From: Corallincola platygyrae
GTDB lineage: Bacteria > Pseudomonadota > Gammaproteobacteria > Enterobacterales > Neiellaceae
Direction: 5' to 3'
Assembly: GCF_039544265.1 (NCBI RefSeq)
Contig: NZ_BAABLI010000008.1
Coordinates: forward strand, 248,001-312,000
DNA length: 64,000 nt
A program made the position numbers and the translations under genes. Numbering within the stretch: the stretch's first letter is position 1; the number at the start of each line of letters is the position of its first letter. The notes beneath the pieces were generated by a model, which had not been told where the DNA came from, ran no database searches, and saw only the letters and a list, made by a program, of their open reading frames with translations. Positions 8,123 through 16,335 of the stretch are shown piece after piece.

Positions 8123-8482
8123 ATGACGACTTCACTCTATGAAAGATTGGGTGGTACCGAAGGCATCACCCGGATCGCCAGCGATGTAGTAGATAACCAC
8201 TGTACTAACCCCCGAATCTCCAAACGATTCGCCAACGTCGATATTCCCGCGTTGAAAGCCAGCGCCGCCGCATTTTTTATCACAGGTACCGGTGGCCCTC
8301 AGGTATATGAGGGCCAAGATATGGAAACCGCCCACACCGGAATGAACATTGACGTCGAAGAGTTTGTTGCGGTTTTGGATGATGCTTTAGCGGCACTGCA
8401 GAAAAACGAGGTAGGCCAGCGCGCTCAGGAAGAGGTGCTGTTTGTGCTTTACAGCATGAAGGGCATGATAGTGCACCAGTGA
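8123..8482 (+). CDS. Group I truncated haemoglobin
   Basis: The 119-residue protein begins MTTSLYERLGGTEGI and carries the group I 2/2-haemoglobin features: the N-terminal LYERLGG, a Phe-Phe pair in the heme pocket, GPQVYEGQDM and the proximal histidine His71 in AHTGMNI. Such proteins bind O2 or NO in the cytoplasm and are often linked to NO detoxification or oxygen handling. ATG 8123 follows AAGGAG; the longer frame from 8006 has no ribosome site and adds a non-family N-terminus. It ends at a strong terminator and is therefore separate from the nrd operon, which starts just downstream. Confidence 0.9.
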   Translation: MTTSLYERLGGTEGITRIASDVVDNHCTNPRISKRFANVDIPALKASAAAFFITGTGGPQVYEGQDMETAHTGMNIDVEEFVAVLDDALAALQKNEVGQRAQEEVLFVLYSMKGMIVHQ

Positions 8483-8504
8483 TTTCTGCTTGTTCTGACA
8501 ATAT

Positions 8505-8553
8505 TCGGCGGTGGTTGTGTGGCTGCAGATCCACACATCACCGCCGATTTTTT
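8505..8553 (+). terminator. Intrinsic terminator after the truncated haemoglobin gene
   Basis: TCGGCGGTG (8505-8513) pairs with CACCGCCGA (8539-8547); the inner TTGTGTGG/CCACACA extends the stem, and six T follow. Confidence 0.92.
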
Positions 8554-8606
8554 GCCCGACCTTTGTGCAACAAATCACCGTTCTCTCATTTGTCAGACAC
8601 AATATG

Positions 8607-8620
8607 TTGACCTAAATCAA
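8607..8620 (+). promoter_or_regulatory. FNR-like site before the nrd riboswitch
   Basis: TTGACCTAAATCAA fits TTGAT-N4-ATCAA with one mismatch (C for T). It lies about 30 bases before the riboswitch aptamer, where the promoter should be. TTGACC could also serve as a -35 element, in which case a bound FNR dimer would block it. Oxygen control of the oxygen-dependent class Ia reductase would make sense. Confidence 0.45.
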
Positions 8621-8639
8621 TTCTTAAACCACTATATGT

Positions 8640-8842
8640 GCCGAACGGTTCCTTAGGACTCTTTCTACAAAGAGACCGCGGATTAATAGGGAATGTGGTG
8701 CGTAAGGTGGAAAACAGCCACCCAAACTAAGCCACAGCTGCCCCCGCAACTGTAATTGCAGAGCCATGTTCTTTAGCCACTGGAGTCCCCTCTGGGAAGG
8801 CGAACAAAGGCAACGACGCAAGAGCCAGGAGACCTGCCGTGA
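8640..8842 (+). ncRNA. Cobalamin riboswitch (aptamer) upstream of nrdAB
   Basis: The conserved cobalamin aptamer segments appear in order: TTAATAGGGAATGTGGTG, AGCTGCCCCCGCAACTGTA, GCCACTGG followed by GGGAAGGC, and the B12 box AGCCAGGAGACCTGCC at about 8823-8838. Cobalamin riboswitches shut off the downstream gene when adenosylcobalamin is plentiful. Placed before a B12-independent reductase, it would save class Ia synthesis when a B12-dependent isozyme can work, as is known in some other bacteria. The leader continues about 180 bases to the nrdA start. Confidence 0.94.
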
Positions 8843-8873
8843 AGAGTGCTTCGCAGTCTTTTTATCAGCACTC
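8842..8873 (+). promoter_or_regulatory. Candidate riboswitch expression platform with two exclusive hairpins
   Basis: AAGAGTGC (8842-8849) can pair with GCAGTCTT (8853-8860, one G-G mismatch) followed by TTTTT, which is terminator-like. Alternatively GAGTGC (8844-8849) pairs perfectly with GCACTC (8868-8873). The two stems share the same 5' strand and cannot form together. The first begins three bases after the B12 box stem. Confidence 0.4.
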
Positions 8874-9025
8874 AACTTCTGAATAACCAAACATCGGGCG
8901 GGGTGATCCGGTGTGTGGCTCGACCATGCTCGGTACCTGGCCCAGACACAAACGTTGGCGCCCGATCATTTGCATGGCTGGCGTCATACCTTCCCCCTGC
9001 CTTGTCGTTAAAGGAGCTCGACAAG

Positions 9026-11344
9026 GTGAACAGCAAGAATATCTCTGTAGCGAAACGAAGTGGCCGCCATGAGCCATTAGATCTCGATAAGATCCACAAA
9101 GTACTGACTTGGGCCGCCGAAGGTCTGGATACGGTATCTGTGAGTCAGGTCGAGCTGAAAGCCCACCTGCAGTTTCATGATGGCATTACCACCACGGAGA
9201 TCCACGAAACCCTGATTAAGTCGGCAGCGGATCTTATCTCTGAAGAAACCCCTGACTATCAATACTTGGCTGCTCGCCTGGCTATCTTCCACCTACGCAA
9301 AAAGGCCTATGGTCAGTATGCGCCGCCATCGCTGTACCAGCATGTCGGTCGTTTGGTTGACCTGCAGCGTTATGACGCCCAGCTGCTGCAGGATTACAGC
9401 ATGGAAGAGTTCACCTTGATGGACAGCTTTATCGACCATCAGCGAGATCTGACCTTTGCCTATGCTGCGGTGAAACAGCTGGAAGGCAAGTATCTGGTGC
9501 AGGACCGGGTGAAGGGCGAGTTCTACGAGAGCCCACAGTTCCTCTATCTGTTGATCGGTGCTTGCCTGTTCGCCAATTACGACAAAGCGATTCGCCTGGA
9601 TTATGTGCGTCGCTTCTATGAGGCGGCATCAACCTTTAAGGTCTCTTTGCCGACGCCAATTATGGCGGGTGTACGCACCCCGACTCGCCAATTCAGCTCC
9701 TGTGTATTGATTGAGTGCGGTGACTCACTGGATTCCATTAACGCGACGACATCGGCGATTGTGCGTTACGTCAGTCAACGTGCGGGCATCGGTATTAACG
9801 GTGGTCGTATTCGTGCATTGGGCTCGCCAATTCGTGGCGGCGAAGCCAACCACACCGGCTGTATTCCTTTCTTCAAACACTTCCAAACCGCAGTGAAGTG
9901 CTGTTCTCAGGGCGGTGTGCGCGGCGGTGCTGCGACCCTGTTCTATCCGCTATGGCACCTGGAAGCGGAAGAGCTACTGGTGCTGAAGAACAACCGGGGC
10001 GTAGAAGAGAACCGTGTCCGTCATCTGGATTACGGGGTGCAGCTAAACCGTTTGATGTACCAGCGTCTGCTGCAGAATGGCGACATTTCTCTGTTTAGCC
10101 CATCAGATGTGCCCGGTCTATATGACGCCTTCTTCGCCGATCAGGATGAGTTTGAGCGTTTATATACCCAGTATGAGCAGGACCCTGCGATCCGCAGTAA
10201 GAAGATAAAAGCGGTTGAGCTGTTCTCGCGTCTGATGCAGGAACGCGCATCTACCGGTCGTATCTATATCCAGAACGTTGACCACTGTAATACCCACAGT
10301 CCATTTGACCCGGCCAAGGCGCCTATCCGCCAATCAAACCTTTGCCTTGAGATCGCTCTGCCAACCACGCCACTGCAGGATATCAATGACGAAAACGGTG
10401 AGATCGCGCTGTGTACACTTGCAGCCTTCAACTTGGGCGCGCTTGAATCACTGGATGAGCTAGGCCCCTTGGCCGACCTGCTGGTACGTGCACTGGATAG
10501 TTTGCTGACTTACCAGAACTATCCGGTTCCTGCGGCTCGAATCGGCTCGCTGAGCCGCCGTACTTTGGGTGTCGGTGTCATTAACTACGCCTATTACCTC
10601 GCCAAAAATGGCGCCAAATATTCAGATGGCAGCGCTCTTGGCCTGACGCACCGAGCGTTTGAAGCGATCCAGTATCACCTGCTCAAGGCGTCCAATCAGC
10701 TAGCGCAGGAGCAGGGCGCATGTAGCGCCTTTGCCGACACAACCTATGCCAAAGGCGAGTTGCCCATCGACCATTACAAGTCGGATGTTGATAGCTACTG
10801 CAATGAACCTTTGCAGTGTGATTGGGAAGGACTGCGTGCTGATATCGGCCGTTGGGGCCTGCGTAACTCGACACTAACCGCATTGATGCCGTCGGAAACC
10901 TCATCTCAGATCAGTAATGCCACCAACGGTATCGAGCCACCCCGGGGCTTTGTCAGCGTAAAGGCATCAAAAGACGGGATCTTGAAGCAGGTGGTACCGG
11001 ATCTGACCAAGTACCGCGAGCAATATGAGTTGCTGTGGCAGATCCCCAATAACACCGGCTACCTGCAACTGGTGGGCGTGATGCAGAAGTTTGTTGATCA
11101 GGCGATCTCGGCCAATACCAACTATGACCCGGCCAGATTTGGCGAAGGTAAGGTACCAATGCAGCTACTGCTGCAGGATCTGCTGAGTGCCTACAAGTGC
11201 GGTCTGAAAACCCTCTACTACCACAACACCCGTGATGGTGCGACCGACAAACATCTGAATAACGAGCTGCCGGTGGGCACACCGGAGACCACGGTCGTGG
11301 AAGCGGAAGATGACGGCTGTGAAGGCGGCGCCTGCAAGATTTAG
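9026..11344 (+). CDS. nrdA: Class Ia ribonucleoside-diphosphate reductase, alpha subunit
   Basis: The 772-residue protein follows E. coli NrdA along its whole length. It has the N-terminal ATP-cone (KRSGRHEPLDLDKIHKVLTWAAEGL), active-site cysteines in FSSCVLIECGDS and EIALCTLAAFNLGA, the radical-site Cys in SNLCLEIALP, SETSSQISNATNGIEPPRG, and the C-terminal redox pair GCEGGACKI. It reduces NDPs to dNDPs with NrdB. I chose GTG 9026 (MNSKNISVAKR), which follows AAGGAG and aligns with the family start. An open frame reaching 8846 would run into the riboswitch and adds nothing conserved. Expression should be governed by the upstream cobalamin riboswitch and probably by oxygen. Confidence 0.97.
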   Translation: MNSKNISVAKRSGRHEPLDLDKIHKVLTWAAEGLDTVSVSQVELKAHLQFHDGITTTEIHETLIKSAADLISEETPDYQYLAARLAIFHLRKKAYGQYAPPSLYQHVGRLVDLQRYDAQLLQDYSMEEFTLMDSFIDHQRDLTFAYAAVKQLEGKYLVQDRVKGEFYESPQFLYLLIGACLFANYDKAIRLDYVRRFYEAASTFKVSLPTPIMAGVRTPTRQFSSCVLIECGDSLDSINATTSAIVRYVSQRAGIGINGGRIRALGSPIRGGEANHTGCIPFFKHFQTAVKCCSQGGVRGGAATLFYPLWHLEAEELLVLKNNRGVEENRVRHLDYGVQLNRLMYQRLLQNGDISLFSPSDVPGLYDAFFADQDEFERLYTQYEQDPAIRSKKIKAVELFSRLMQERASTGRIYIQNVDHCNTHSPFDPAKAPIRQSNLCLEIALPTTPLQDINDENGEIALCTLAAFNLGALESLDELGPLADLLVRALDSLLTYQNYPVPAARIGSLSRRTLGVGVINYAYYLAKNGAKYSDGSALGLTHRAFEAIQYHLLKASNQLAQEQGACSAFADTTYAKGELPIDHYKSDVDSYCNEPLQCDWEGLRADIGRWGLRNSTLTALMPSETSSQISNATNGIEPPRGFVSVKASKDGILKQVVPDLTKYREQYELLWQIPNNTGYLQLVGVMQKFVDQAISANTNYDPARFGEGKVPMQLLLQDLLSAYKCGLKTLYYHNTRDGATDKHLNNELPVGTPETTVVEAEDDGCEGGACKI

Positions 11345-11363
11345 ATGTGATTAAAAGAAATAA

Positions 11364-11416
11364 ACCCCCTCATCCCAGCCCTCTCCCCTAGCTTTTAGAG
11401 AGAGGGGAGAGGGGGC
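11364..11416. repeat. Intergenic inverted repeat of the CCCTCTCC/GGAGAGGG type
   Basis: CCCCCTCATCCCAGCCCTC and CTCCCCTA pair with a mirror-complement AGAGGGGAGAGGGGG around the short loop GCTTTTAG. A related copy lies at 44242-44279. Such G/C-biased intergenic repeats are widespread in proteobacteria. Here it sits inside an operon, where the RNA hairpin might tune nrdB relative to nrdA (inference). Confidence 0.7.
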
Positions 11417-11457
11417 TTTAAATGAACAACGATAAAAACAGTATTGGATAACCTGTC

Positions 11458-12609
11458 ATGGCTTATAAAAGCTTTAACCAAAACAAATTTGAGACCTTTA
11501 AGCAGTCGATGTTTTTCGGTGAGAACGTCAACGTGTCTCGCTATGATCGCCAGAAATATCCAGTATTCGAACAGCTGATAGAAAAGCAGCTCTCTTTCTT
11601 CTGGCGTCCGGAAGAGGTGGACCTCTCCTCTGACCGTAAAGACTTTGCTGAACTGCCGGCTCATGAGCAGCATATCTTCCTGAGCAACCTGAAGTACCAG
11701 ACCTTGCTGGACAGTGTGCAGGGACGTTCCCCCAATATGGCGTTTTTGCCTTTGGTGTCATTGCCTGAAGTGGAAACCTGGATCGAGACCTGGGCATTCA
11801 GCGAAACCATTCATTCCCGTTCTTACACCCATATCATCCGCAATATTTTGCCGGAGCCGGGCGTAGTATTTGACGACATCATCAATAACCCGCAAATCGT
11901 CGCGCGTGCCGAAGCTGTATCGCAGCATTACGACGATCTGATCCTTTATGGTCAGCTGTATGCTGCTGGAGGCGAGGGGAGCTATCAGCTACCAGCTCAG
12001 AACCTATCCGAGCAATCCGCAGAGACGGAAGTGACCCTGTCCGATCTCAAACGTAAGCTTTATCTCACCCTAGTGTCTGTCAATGTACTGGAAGCAATCC
12101 GCTTCTATGTCAGCTTTGCCTGCAGCTTTGCTTTTGCCGAACGCGCCACCATGGAGGGCAACGCCAAGATCATCAAGCTGATCGCCCGCGATGAAGCGCT
12201 GCATCTGACCGGTACTCAGCACATGCTCAACTTGCTGGCCAGTGGTCAGGATGATCCGGAGATGGCCGAGATCGCCAAAGAGCTGCAACCGCAGGTAATC
12301 GAGATATTTAAACAGGCCGCGGAGCAGGAAAAAGAGTGGGCCGAATACCTGTTTAAAGACGGCTCCATGATTGGTTTGAATGCCGATATTCTGGGTCAGT
12401 ATGTTGAGTTTATTACCAATGAACGCTTGCAGGCCGTTGGTCTCTCGCCCTGCTTCCCTAACAGACAGAATCCGCTGCCATGGATGGATAGCTGGTTAGT
12501 GAGTGATAACGTACAGGTGGCACCGCAAGAAGCGGAGATCAGCTCTTATTTGGTGGGTGCTATCGACAGTGATGTTGATACCAATGCGCTGGCGGGATTT
12601 GAGCTATGA
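11458..12609 (+). CDS. nrdB: Class Ia ribonucleoside-diphosphate reductase, beta subunit
   Basis: The 383-residue protein matches E. coli NrdB throughout: MFFGENVNVSRYDRQKYPVFE, KQLSFFWRPEEVDL, NLKYQTLLDSVQGRSP, and TWAFSETIHSRSYTHI with the radical tyrosine Tyr123 and its nearby iron ligands, then ARDEALHLTGTQHML. The C-terminal QVAPQEAEISSYLVG leads to the tail that docks on NrdA. It houses the diferric-tyrosyl radical that starts catalysis, which needs oxygen to form. It is 113 bases downstream of nrdA, and its stop overlaps the yfaE start by four bases. Confidence 0.97.
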   Translation: MAYKSFNQNKFETFKQSMFFGENVNVSRYDRQKYPVFEQLIEKQLSFFWRPEEVDLSSDRKDFAELPAHEQHIFLSNLKYQTLLDSVQGRSPNMAFLPLVSLPEVETWIETWAFSETIHSRSYTHIIRNILPEPGVVFDDIINNPQIVARAEAVSQHYDDLILYGQLYAAGGEGSYQLPAQNLSEQSAETEVTLSDLKRKLYLTLVSVNVLEAIRFYVSFACSFAFAERATMEGNAKIIKLIARDEALHLTGTQHMLNLLASGQDDPEMAEIAKELQPQVIEIFKQAAEQEKEWAEYLFKDGSMIGLNADILGQYVEFITNERLQAVGLSPCFPNRQNPLPWMDSWLVSDNVQVAPQEAEISSYLVGAIDSDVDTNALAGFEL

Positions 12610-12887
12610 GCGAATCCAGCACCGCACTGAAAATCGATACGTTGTTTCTGGCGGAAGCGGCAGCGGATAGCACAAGCAAGTACGCACCGACGCTGTTGCA
12701 GCAGATGGAAGCCGAAGGGGTTGAGGTGGCTTACCAATGCCGGGAAGGGTATTGCGGTCGCTGCCGTTGCAAGAAGTTATCGGGGGAGGTGACTTACCAG
12801 TCGCCCCCCATCGCTTGGGTCAATCCAGACGAAGTACTGCCCTGTTGTTGTGTGGCAAAAACAGATGTGGTGATTGAGCTGACTTAG
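12606..12887 (+). CDS. yfaE: 2Fe-2S ferredoxin for NrdB cofactor maintenance (YfaE-like)
   Basis: The 93-residue protein shows the plant-type ferredoxin cluster motif: Cys45, Cys50 and Cys53 in AYQCREGYCGRC and a late Cys in LPCCCVAK, the same arrangement as E. coli YfaE. YfaE delivers electrons to regenerate the diferric-tyrosyl radical of NrdB. It overlaps the end of nrdB (ATGA), as in the E. coli nrdAB-yfaE operon, so translational coupling is likely. The insertion before residue 25 makes it slightly longer than the E. coli protein (84 residues). Confidence 0.93.
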   Translation: MSESSTALKIDTLFLAEAAADSTSKYAPTLLQQMEAEGVEVAYQCREGYCGRCRCKKLSGEVTYQSPPIAWVNPDEVLPCCCVAKTDVVIELT

Positions 12888-12892
12888 CTTGA

Positions 12893-13462
12893 TTAACCTG
12901 AGTAGCCACAATCTTGTTCGAAGTAGATGTAGCCAATCCAAGTTGTTACGTGAAACAACGGAATATTGGATGCAAAGAATGCATCGTTCACTTTGCTCCA
13001 GTGGGCTGCTTCTGCTTCGTCAGCCACGTTGATCTGATGTGGTTCCTTCATGTGGTCGGTGAGGCTTACCAGTAATCTGTGGTTTGGCATTACCTGGCTC
13101 AAATGGCTGCGCATTTCTGGCAATTCACTGCGGTAAGCCAATTGGAATTCCCCCTGCGCTTCAGAGCAAGCCAGTGCAACCTCCGCCTGCTCAACGAGTG
13201 ATTTAAGAAGCGGGTAGATGTGCTCAACACATTGGTTGTAGCGACCAAAAAAGGCTTTGCTATCGGTTTCCAGCCCCATTTCAGCAGCCATCTCATTAAA
13301 CTGATTTGGCTCGACACCGCCGCAATATTGTCGCTGTGCACTTTCGTAGTTAGAAACTATCTGTTGGGTCTCAGGAGAGTATTGAAATGCGGAAGATGCC
13401 AAGGGCATAAGGCCTAACACTGTGCTTATGAGCTTCGCTGCCCAGAGATAAGTCGCCTTCAT
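12893..13462 (-). CDS. Secreted protein of unknown function
   Basis: The 189-residue protein starts at ATG 13462 (MKATYLWAAKLISTVLGLMPLASSA) with a clear signal peptide cleaved near SSA-FQY. A TTG seven codons upstream is also open. The mature part is helical and polar with four Cys (QYCGG, QCVEH, LACSE, QDCGY), suitable for two disulphides in the periplasm. No catalytic motif or family is recognised. It is convergent with yfaE, with only five bases between the stops and no clear terminator. Confidence 0.6.
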   Translation of the reverse strand: MKATYLWAAKLISTVLGLMPLASSAFQYSPETQQIVSNYESAQRQYCGGVEPNQFNEMAAEMGLETDSKAFFGRYNQCVEHIYPLLKSLVEQAEVALACSEAQGEFQLAYRSELPEMRSHLSQVMPNHRLLVSLTDHMKEPHQINVADEAEAAHWSKVNDAFFASNIPLFHVTTWIGYIYFEQDCGYSG

Positions 13463-13573
13463 TGCGAATCCAAATATAATCAATTAAAGAGACTATTATC
13501 AGATAGTTACGTCTATTTTATTTTGCTTGGAATCAACCAAAAGTGAAATGCCCTACCGGAGTACTAGTTGTTC

Positions 13574-14551
13574 TTAGGCTAGAGGGAGCGCAGTGTTTTC
13601 AGCTCGGCATTCTTTGTCATGCAGCTCCATCACTCTCTTGGCTTCCGCGATTATTTCAGTGGGCCCAAACTGCGCAATATAGTGACAGGCTGCAAAGTGC
13701 TTCGCTTTCGCTTCATACTCGCTTACCCATTGTTTGCGTTCATCCAAACGTGATGGGTTAACTGGCCAAACACCAGGTACTGGTCTTAATCGGTCGACAC
13801 CTATACGCCAAGGCTTCGCGGTCAATCTGGCGCGAAAGCAGTGCTGGTTTTTACACATCAACATATAGATATCATCTGTACCAAGTGCTGCCATTAAGGT
13901 TTTGGCTTCCTCACTGGCAGGAGCAAACAGCTGGTTCATCACCAGTACCCGATAGCCCATTGGCGTCTGATAGAGCCTCAGGTGAAGGTTGGGATTGGCC
14001 ACTGCGACTTGTTCTATTTTCTGTCGAGCAAGGTCAAACGGATCAGGCTTGGATTTGGCCATGATGAGATGAATCCATTCGGCGACGGTGGTGGTCATGC
14101 TGATGACCGCAATGACAACAGCCAGCAAAAGCCACCAAGACCAGTGCAGCACCAAGGCAGTGGCTGCCAGTGCTGCAAGTAGGAAAAACGCTGCTTTTTG
14201 TTCACTGAGACTCACACCGGTTTTTACATCAATATCGGCGAACAAGACGTTAGGCGTGTTTAAGCATCGTGCGCCATAGGCATTTCGACTAACCACCACG
14301 TCGCCATGTATTGCCAGTTGCTCCTCGCGAATAGGTAGCCCTTCGGCACCGTTATAGGAGACTTTATGGTCAACACGTCGAACGGTGCCTTCTTCAAACA
14401 GCTCTGCTTCCGCCTCTTTGAGCCGCTGTGCTGCATGTCTCTGAGCATCGGTTTCACCCGTGTCGGACCATCCGAACCGTTTCAGTGTGAATGACTTACC
14501 ATTGATGCGATGGGCAGACTTAGCCTCCGCCCAGTATTTTGGAACCAGCAT
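13574..14551 (-). CDS. Conserved membrane protein of unknown function
   Basis: The 325-residue protein begins MLVPKYWAEAKSAHRINGK; I chose this start (14551) because the WAEA...FGWSDTGE segment looks like a family N-terminus, although an ATG at 14614 is also open. It continues with YNGAEGLPIREEQL, RNAYGARCLNTPNVLFADID, two adjacent membrane helices at about residues 122-155 (AAFFLLAALAATALVL, WWLLLAVVIAVISM), then TPMGYRVLVMNQ and CKNQHCFRARLTAKPWRIG. These blocks look strongly conserved, but the function is unknown to me. The FADID acidic pair and the Cys/Arg block would be my guess for an active site. It is the last gene of a minus-strand row beginning at malF. Confidence 0.65.
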   Translation of the reverse strand: MLVPKYWAEAKSAHRINGKSFTLKRFGWSDTGETDAQRHAAQRLKEAEAELFEEGTVRRVDHKVSYNGAEGLPIREEQLAIHGDVVVSRNAYGARCLNTPNVLFADIDVKTGVSLSEQKAAFFLLAALAATALVLHWSWWLLLAVVIAVISMTTTVAEWIHLIMAKSKPDPFDLARQKIEQVAVANPNLHLRLYQTPMGYRVLVMNQLFAPASEEAKTLMAALGTDDIYMLMCKNQHCFRARLTAKPWRIGVDRLRPVPGVWPVNPSRLDERKQWVSEYEAKAKHFAACHYIAQFGPTEIIAEAKRVMELHDKECRAENTALPLA

Positions 14552-14565
14552 GTATTTAATCCGTG

Positions 14566-15078
14566 TCAGGTTTTTCTTTGTATGTCGACTAGAAGCCGCA
14601 GGATTGCGCGGCATAGCAGTGGTTCAAGGTCTTCAATTGAGAAGTTTGGTGTGAGATGAAACAGTGAATTCAGGTGTATCACCTTTGACCAGTAATGTGG
14701 CCACGGCATTTTTTCTTTTGCCTTGGCGATGTATCGAGTTTTATTGCTGATCGGGTGGTAAAGGCGCGCATGAACCGTCACTTTTGGACGCCACATGAGG
14801 GGCATGGCTCCTATGCCCAAGTCTAGGGCGCATAGCGTTCCCCCCTGCAAGTGGGGGATGGCAAAATCGATTGCCAGATCATGCTTGGTGATATCCCTGA
14901 ATTCAGTTAGCTCAGGTAGTGAGATGATTTCAGCAAATCTATCTCGGGTATCTGCGGCCAGATCGATGCTGTGCATGCAGCCCCATTCATCGATAGCAGG
15001 TTTTATCGAATCGCGAGGAAATACGCGTATTTGACCAAGAAATACGCGTTGTTCCGCTTTGCTAAAGAGTCCAAACAT
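14566..15078 (-). CDS. Unknown cytoplasmic protein
   Basis: The 170-residue protein starts at ATG 15078 (MFGLFSKAEQRVFLG). Starts further upstream would overlap the monooxygenase-like gene. It has no signal or membrane segment. Notable segments are GCMHSIDLAADTRDRF, LDLGIGAMPLMWRPK, KVTVHARLYHP and a C-terminal helix PLLCRAILRLLVDIQRK. I do not recognise it. The 14-19 base gaps to both neighbours suggest one transcript, and its pairing with the following membrane protein could be functional. Confidence 0.55.
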   Translation of the reverse strand: MFGLFSKAEQRVFLGQIRVFPRDSIKPAIDEWGCMHSIDLAADTRDRFAEIISLPELTEFRDITKHDLAIDFAIPHLQGGTLCALDLGIGAMPLMWRPKVTVHARLYHPISNKTRYIAKAKEKMPWPHYWSKVIHLNSLFHLTPNFSIEDLEPLLCRAILRLLVDIQRKT

Positions 15079-15097
15079 AGATCTATGAGCTGGGTTG

Positions 15098-15424
15098 TTA
15101 AACCGCAAATGGTCTGCGTTGCAGATAGTCAGTTTCGACTTCCATCTCATAAAGCGTTCGCGTGGCTTCGATATTCAGCGCATCTCGCATTTTTTCGCGT
15201 TGAGCTTCGTACTCAGGTGTCATCTCGACCACCTGTGCTTCCTCAAAAGTAGCGCGATCTGGCCATTGGGCATAGGCGATCAGCTCACCGTTTTTGTTAC
15301 GGTGCAAACGAGAACCCAAGCTCCCTTTCAGCAAGTAAATCCCCTGTGTCACCTGAGGCCAGGCATCGAGAAACTGCTCCTCGCAACCCGGCTTCACCAC
15401 AAACTCGTACATCACAACAAACAT
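15098..15424 (-). CDS. Antibiotic-biosynthesis-monooxygenase (ABM) fold protein
   Basis: The 108-residue protein has the dimeric alpha/beta-barrel ABM pattern: MFVVMYEFVVKPGCEEQFLDAW, GSLGSRLHRNKNGELIAYAQWPD and a terminal helix/strand. GCAGGAG precedes the ATG. ABM proteins range from heme- or quinone-modifying enzymes to stress proteins, and nothing in the sequence fixes the substrate. It begins 18 bases after malG, so it is probably transcribed with malFG, but a link to maltose metabolism is not evident. Confidence 0.75.
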   Translation of the reverse strand: MFVVMYEFVVKPGCEEQFLDAWPQVTQGIYLLKGSLGSRLHRNKNGELIAYAQWPDRATFEEAQVVEMTPEYEAQREKMRDALNIEATRTLYEMEVETDYLQRRPFAV

Positions 15425-15442
15425 AACTGCTCCCTGCTTTAG

Positions 15443-16333
15443 TTAGCCTTTTACACTGCCTGAAGTCAGGCCTGAAATCAGCCATTTCTGGCCAATTAAG
15501 AACACGGTTGTGATCGGCAGCGCGGCAAATATTGCTGTGGCGGCAAAGTCGCCCCACATTTGGCCGTAGGGTTGATAGAGGAAGGACTGCATCCCCAGCG
15601 CCAGCGTGTACTTGCTCTCTGTAGTTAACATCAAACTGGCTAAGATGAACTCGCCGAAAGCACCAGCAAAGCTCAGTACAAAATTCACCACCAAAATGGG
15701 GACACTTAGAGGAATAATGATATAGCGAAGGATTTGCCAACGGTTGGCACCATCCATAGTGGCAGCTTCCTCTAGTGCTGGATCCAGCGACTCGATGTAA
15801 CCCTTAATCAGCCAGACTTCACCAAGCACGCTGCCCACATAAAGCAGGATCAGAGCGCCGTGGGTATCAAAGCCTAATGCGGGCACATAGTAGCCCAGCT
15901 TTTCTACCATAATCCGTATCGCCACCATGCCGGAAAACGCGGGAAACAGGCCAATAATCAGCAATGCCATTAGTAACCACTTACTGCCAAAAAACTTAAT
16001 TCGGGCAAAGGCGTAAGCGGCCATAGAGGCAAACAGCAAGGTAATGGTAGATGTAGCCAAGGCAATTTTTACCGAGTTCCAGGTCCAAAGCAGTACCGGG
16101 AATTTATCGAACACAGCTTGCTCTTGTTCGGTCTGGGCGATGCCAAATACCAGTCGCCAATGTTCAAAGCTGATGGTCTCTGGGATCAGTGGCCCATTCA
16201 GCAGGTTGCCAGGACGGAGAGAGACCGAGACCATCGCCAGCAAGGGATAGATCAGACCGGTAATAAACACTGCCAGAAACAGGTAGGCCAGCCAGACTTT
16301 GATATTACTTTTTTTACCTTCAACCATGGCCAT
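15443..16333 (-). CDS. malG: Maltose/maltodextrin ABC transporter permease MalG
   Basis: The 296-residue inner-membrane permease has six predicted helices and the EAA loop EEAATMDGANRWQILRYI that contacts the MalK ATPase. The N-terminal LIYPLLAMVSVSLRPGN and the C-terminal GQKWLISGLTSGSVKG tail closely resemble E. coli MalG. It forms the translocation channel with MalF. It is two bases from the malF stop, so the genes are co-transcribed. The binding protein malE and the ATPase malK are not adjacent and must be elsewhere. Confidence 0.93.
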   Translation of the reverse strand: MAMVEGKKSNIKVWLAYLFLAVFITGLIYPLLAMVSVSLRPGNLLNGPLIPETISFEHWRLVFGIAQTEQEQAVFDKFPVLLWTWNSVKIALATSTITLLFASMAAYAFARIKFFGSKWLLMALLIIGLFPAFSGMVAIRIMVEKLGYYVPALGFDTHGALILLYVGSVLGEVWLIKGYIESLDPALEEAATMDGANRWQILRYIIIPLSVPILVVNFVLSFAGAFGEFILASLMLTTESKYTLALGMQSFLYQPYGQMWGDFAATAIFAALPITTVFLIGQKWLISGLTSGSVKG

Positions 16334-16335
16334 AA

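Noticed and set aside
8846..9025. N-terminal extension of nrdA running into the riboswitch
   Set aside because: The extra 60 residues match nothing in the family, whereas GTG 9026 follows AAGGAG and aligns with known NrdA starts.
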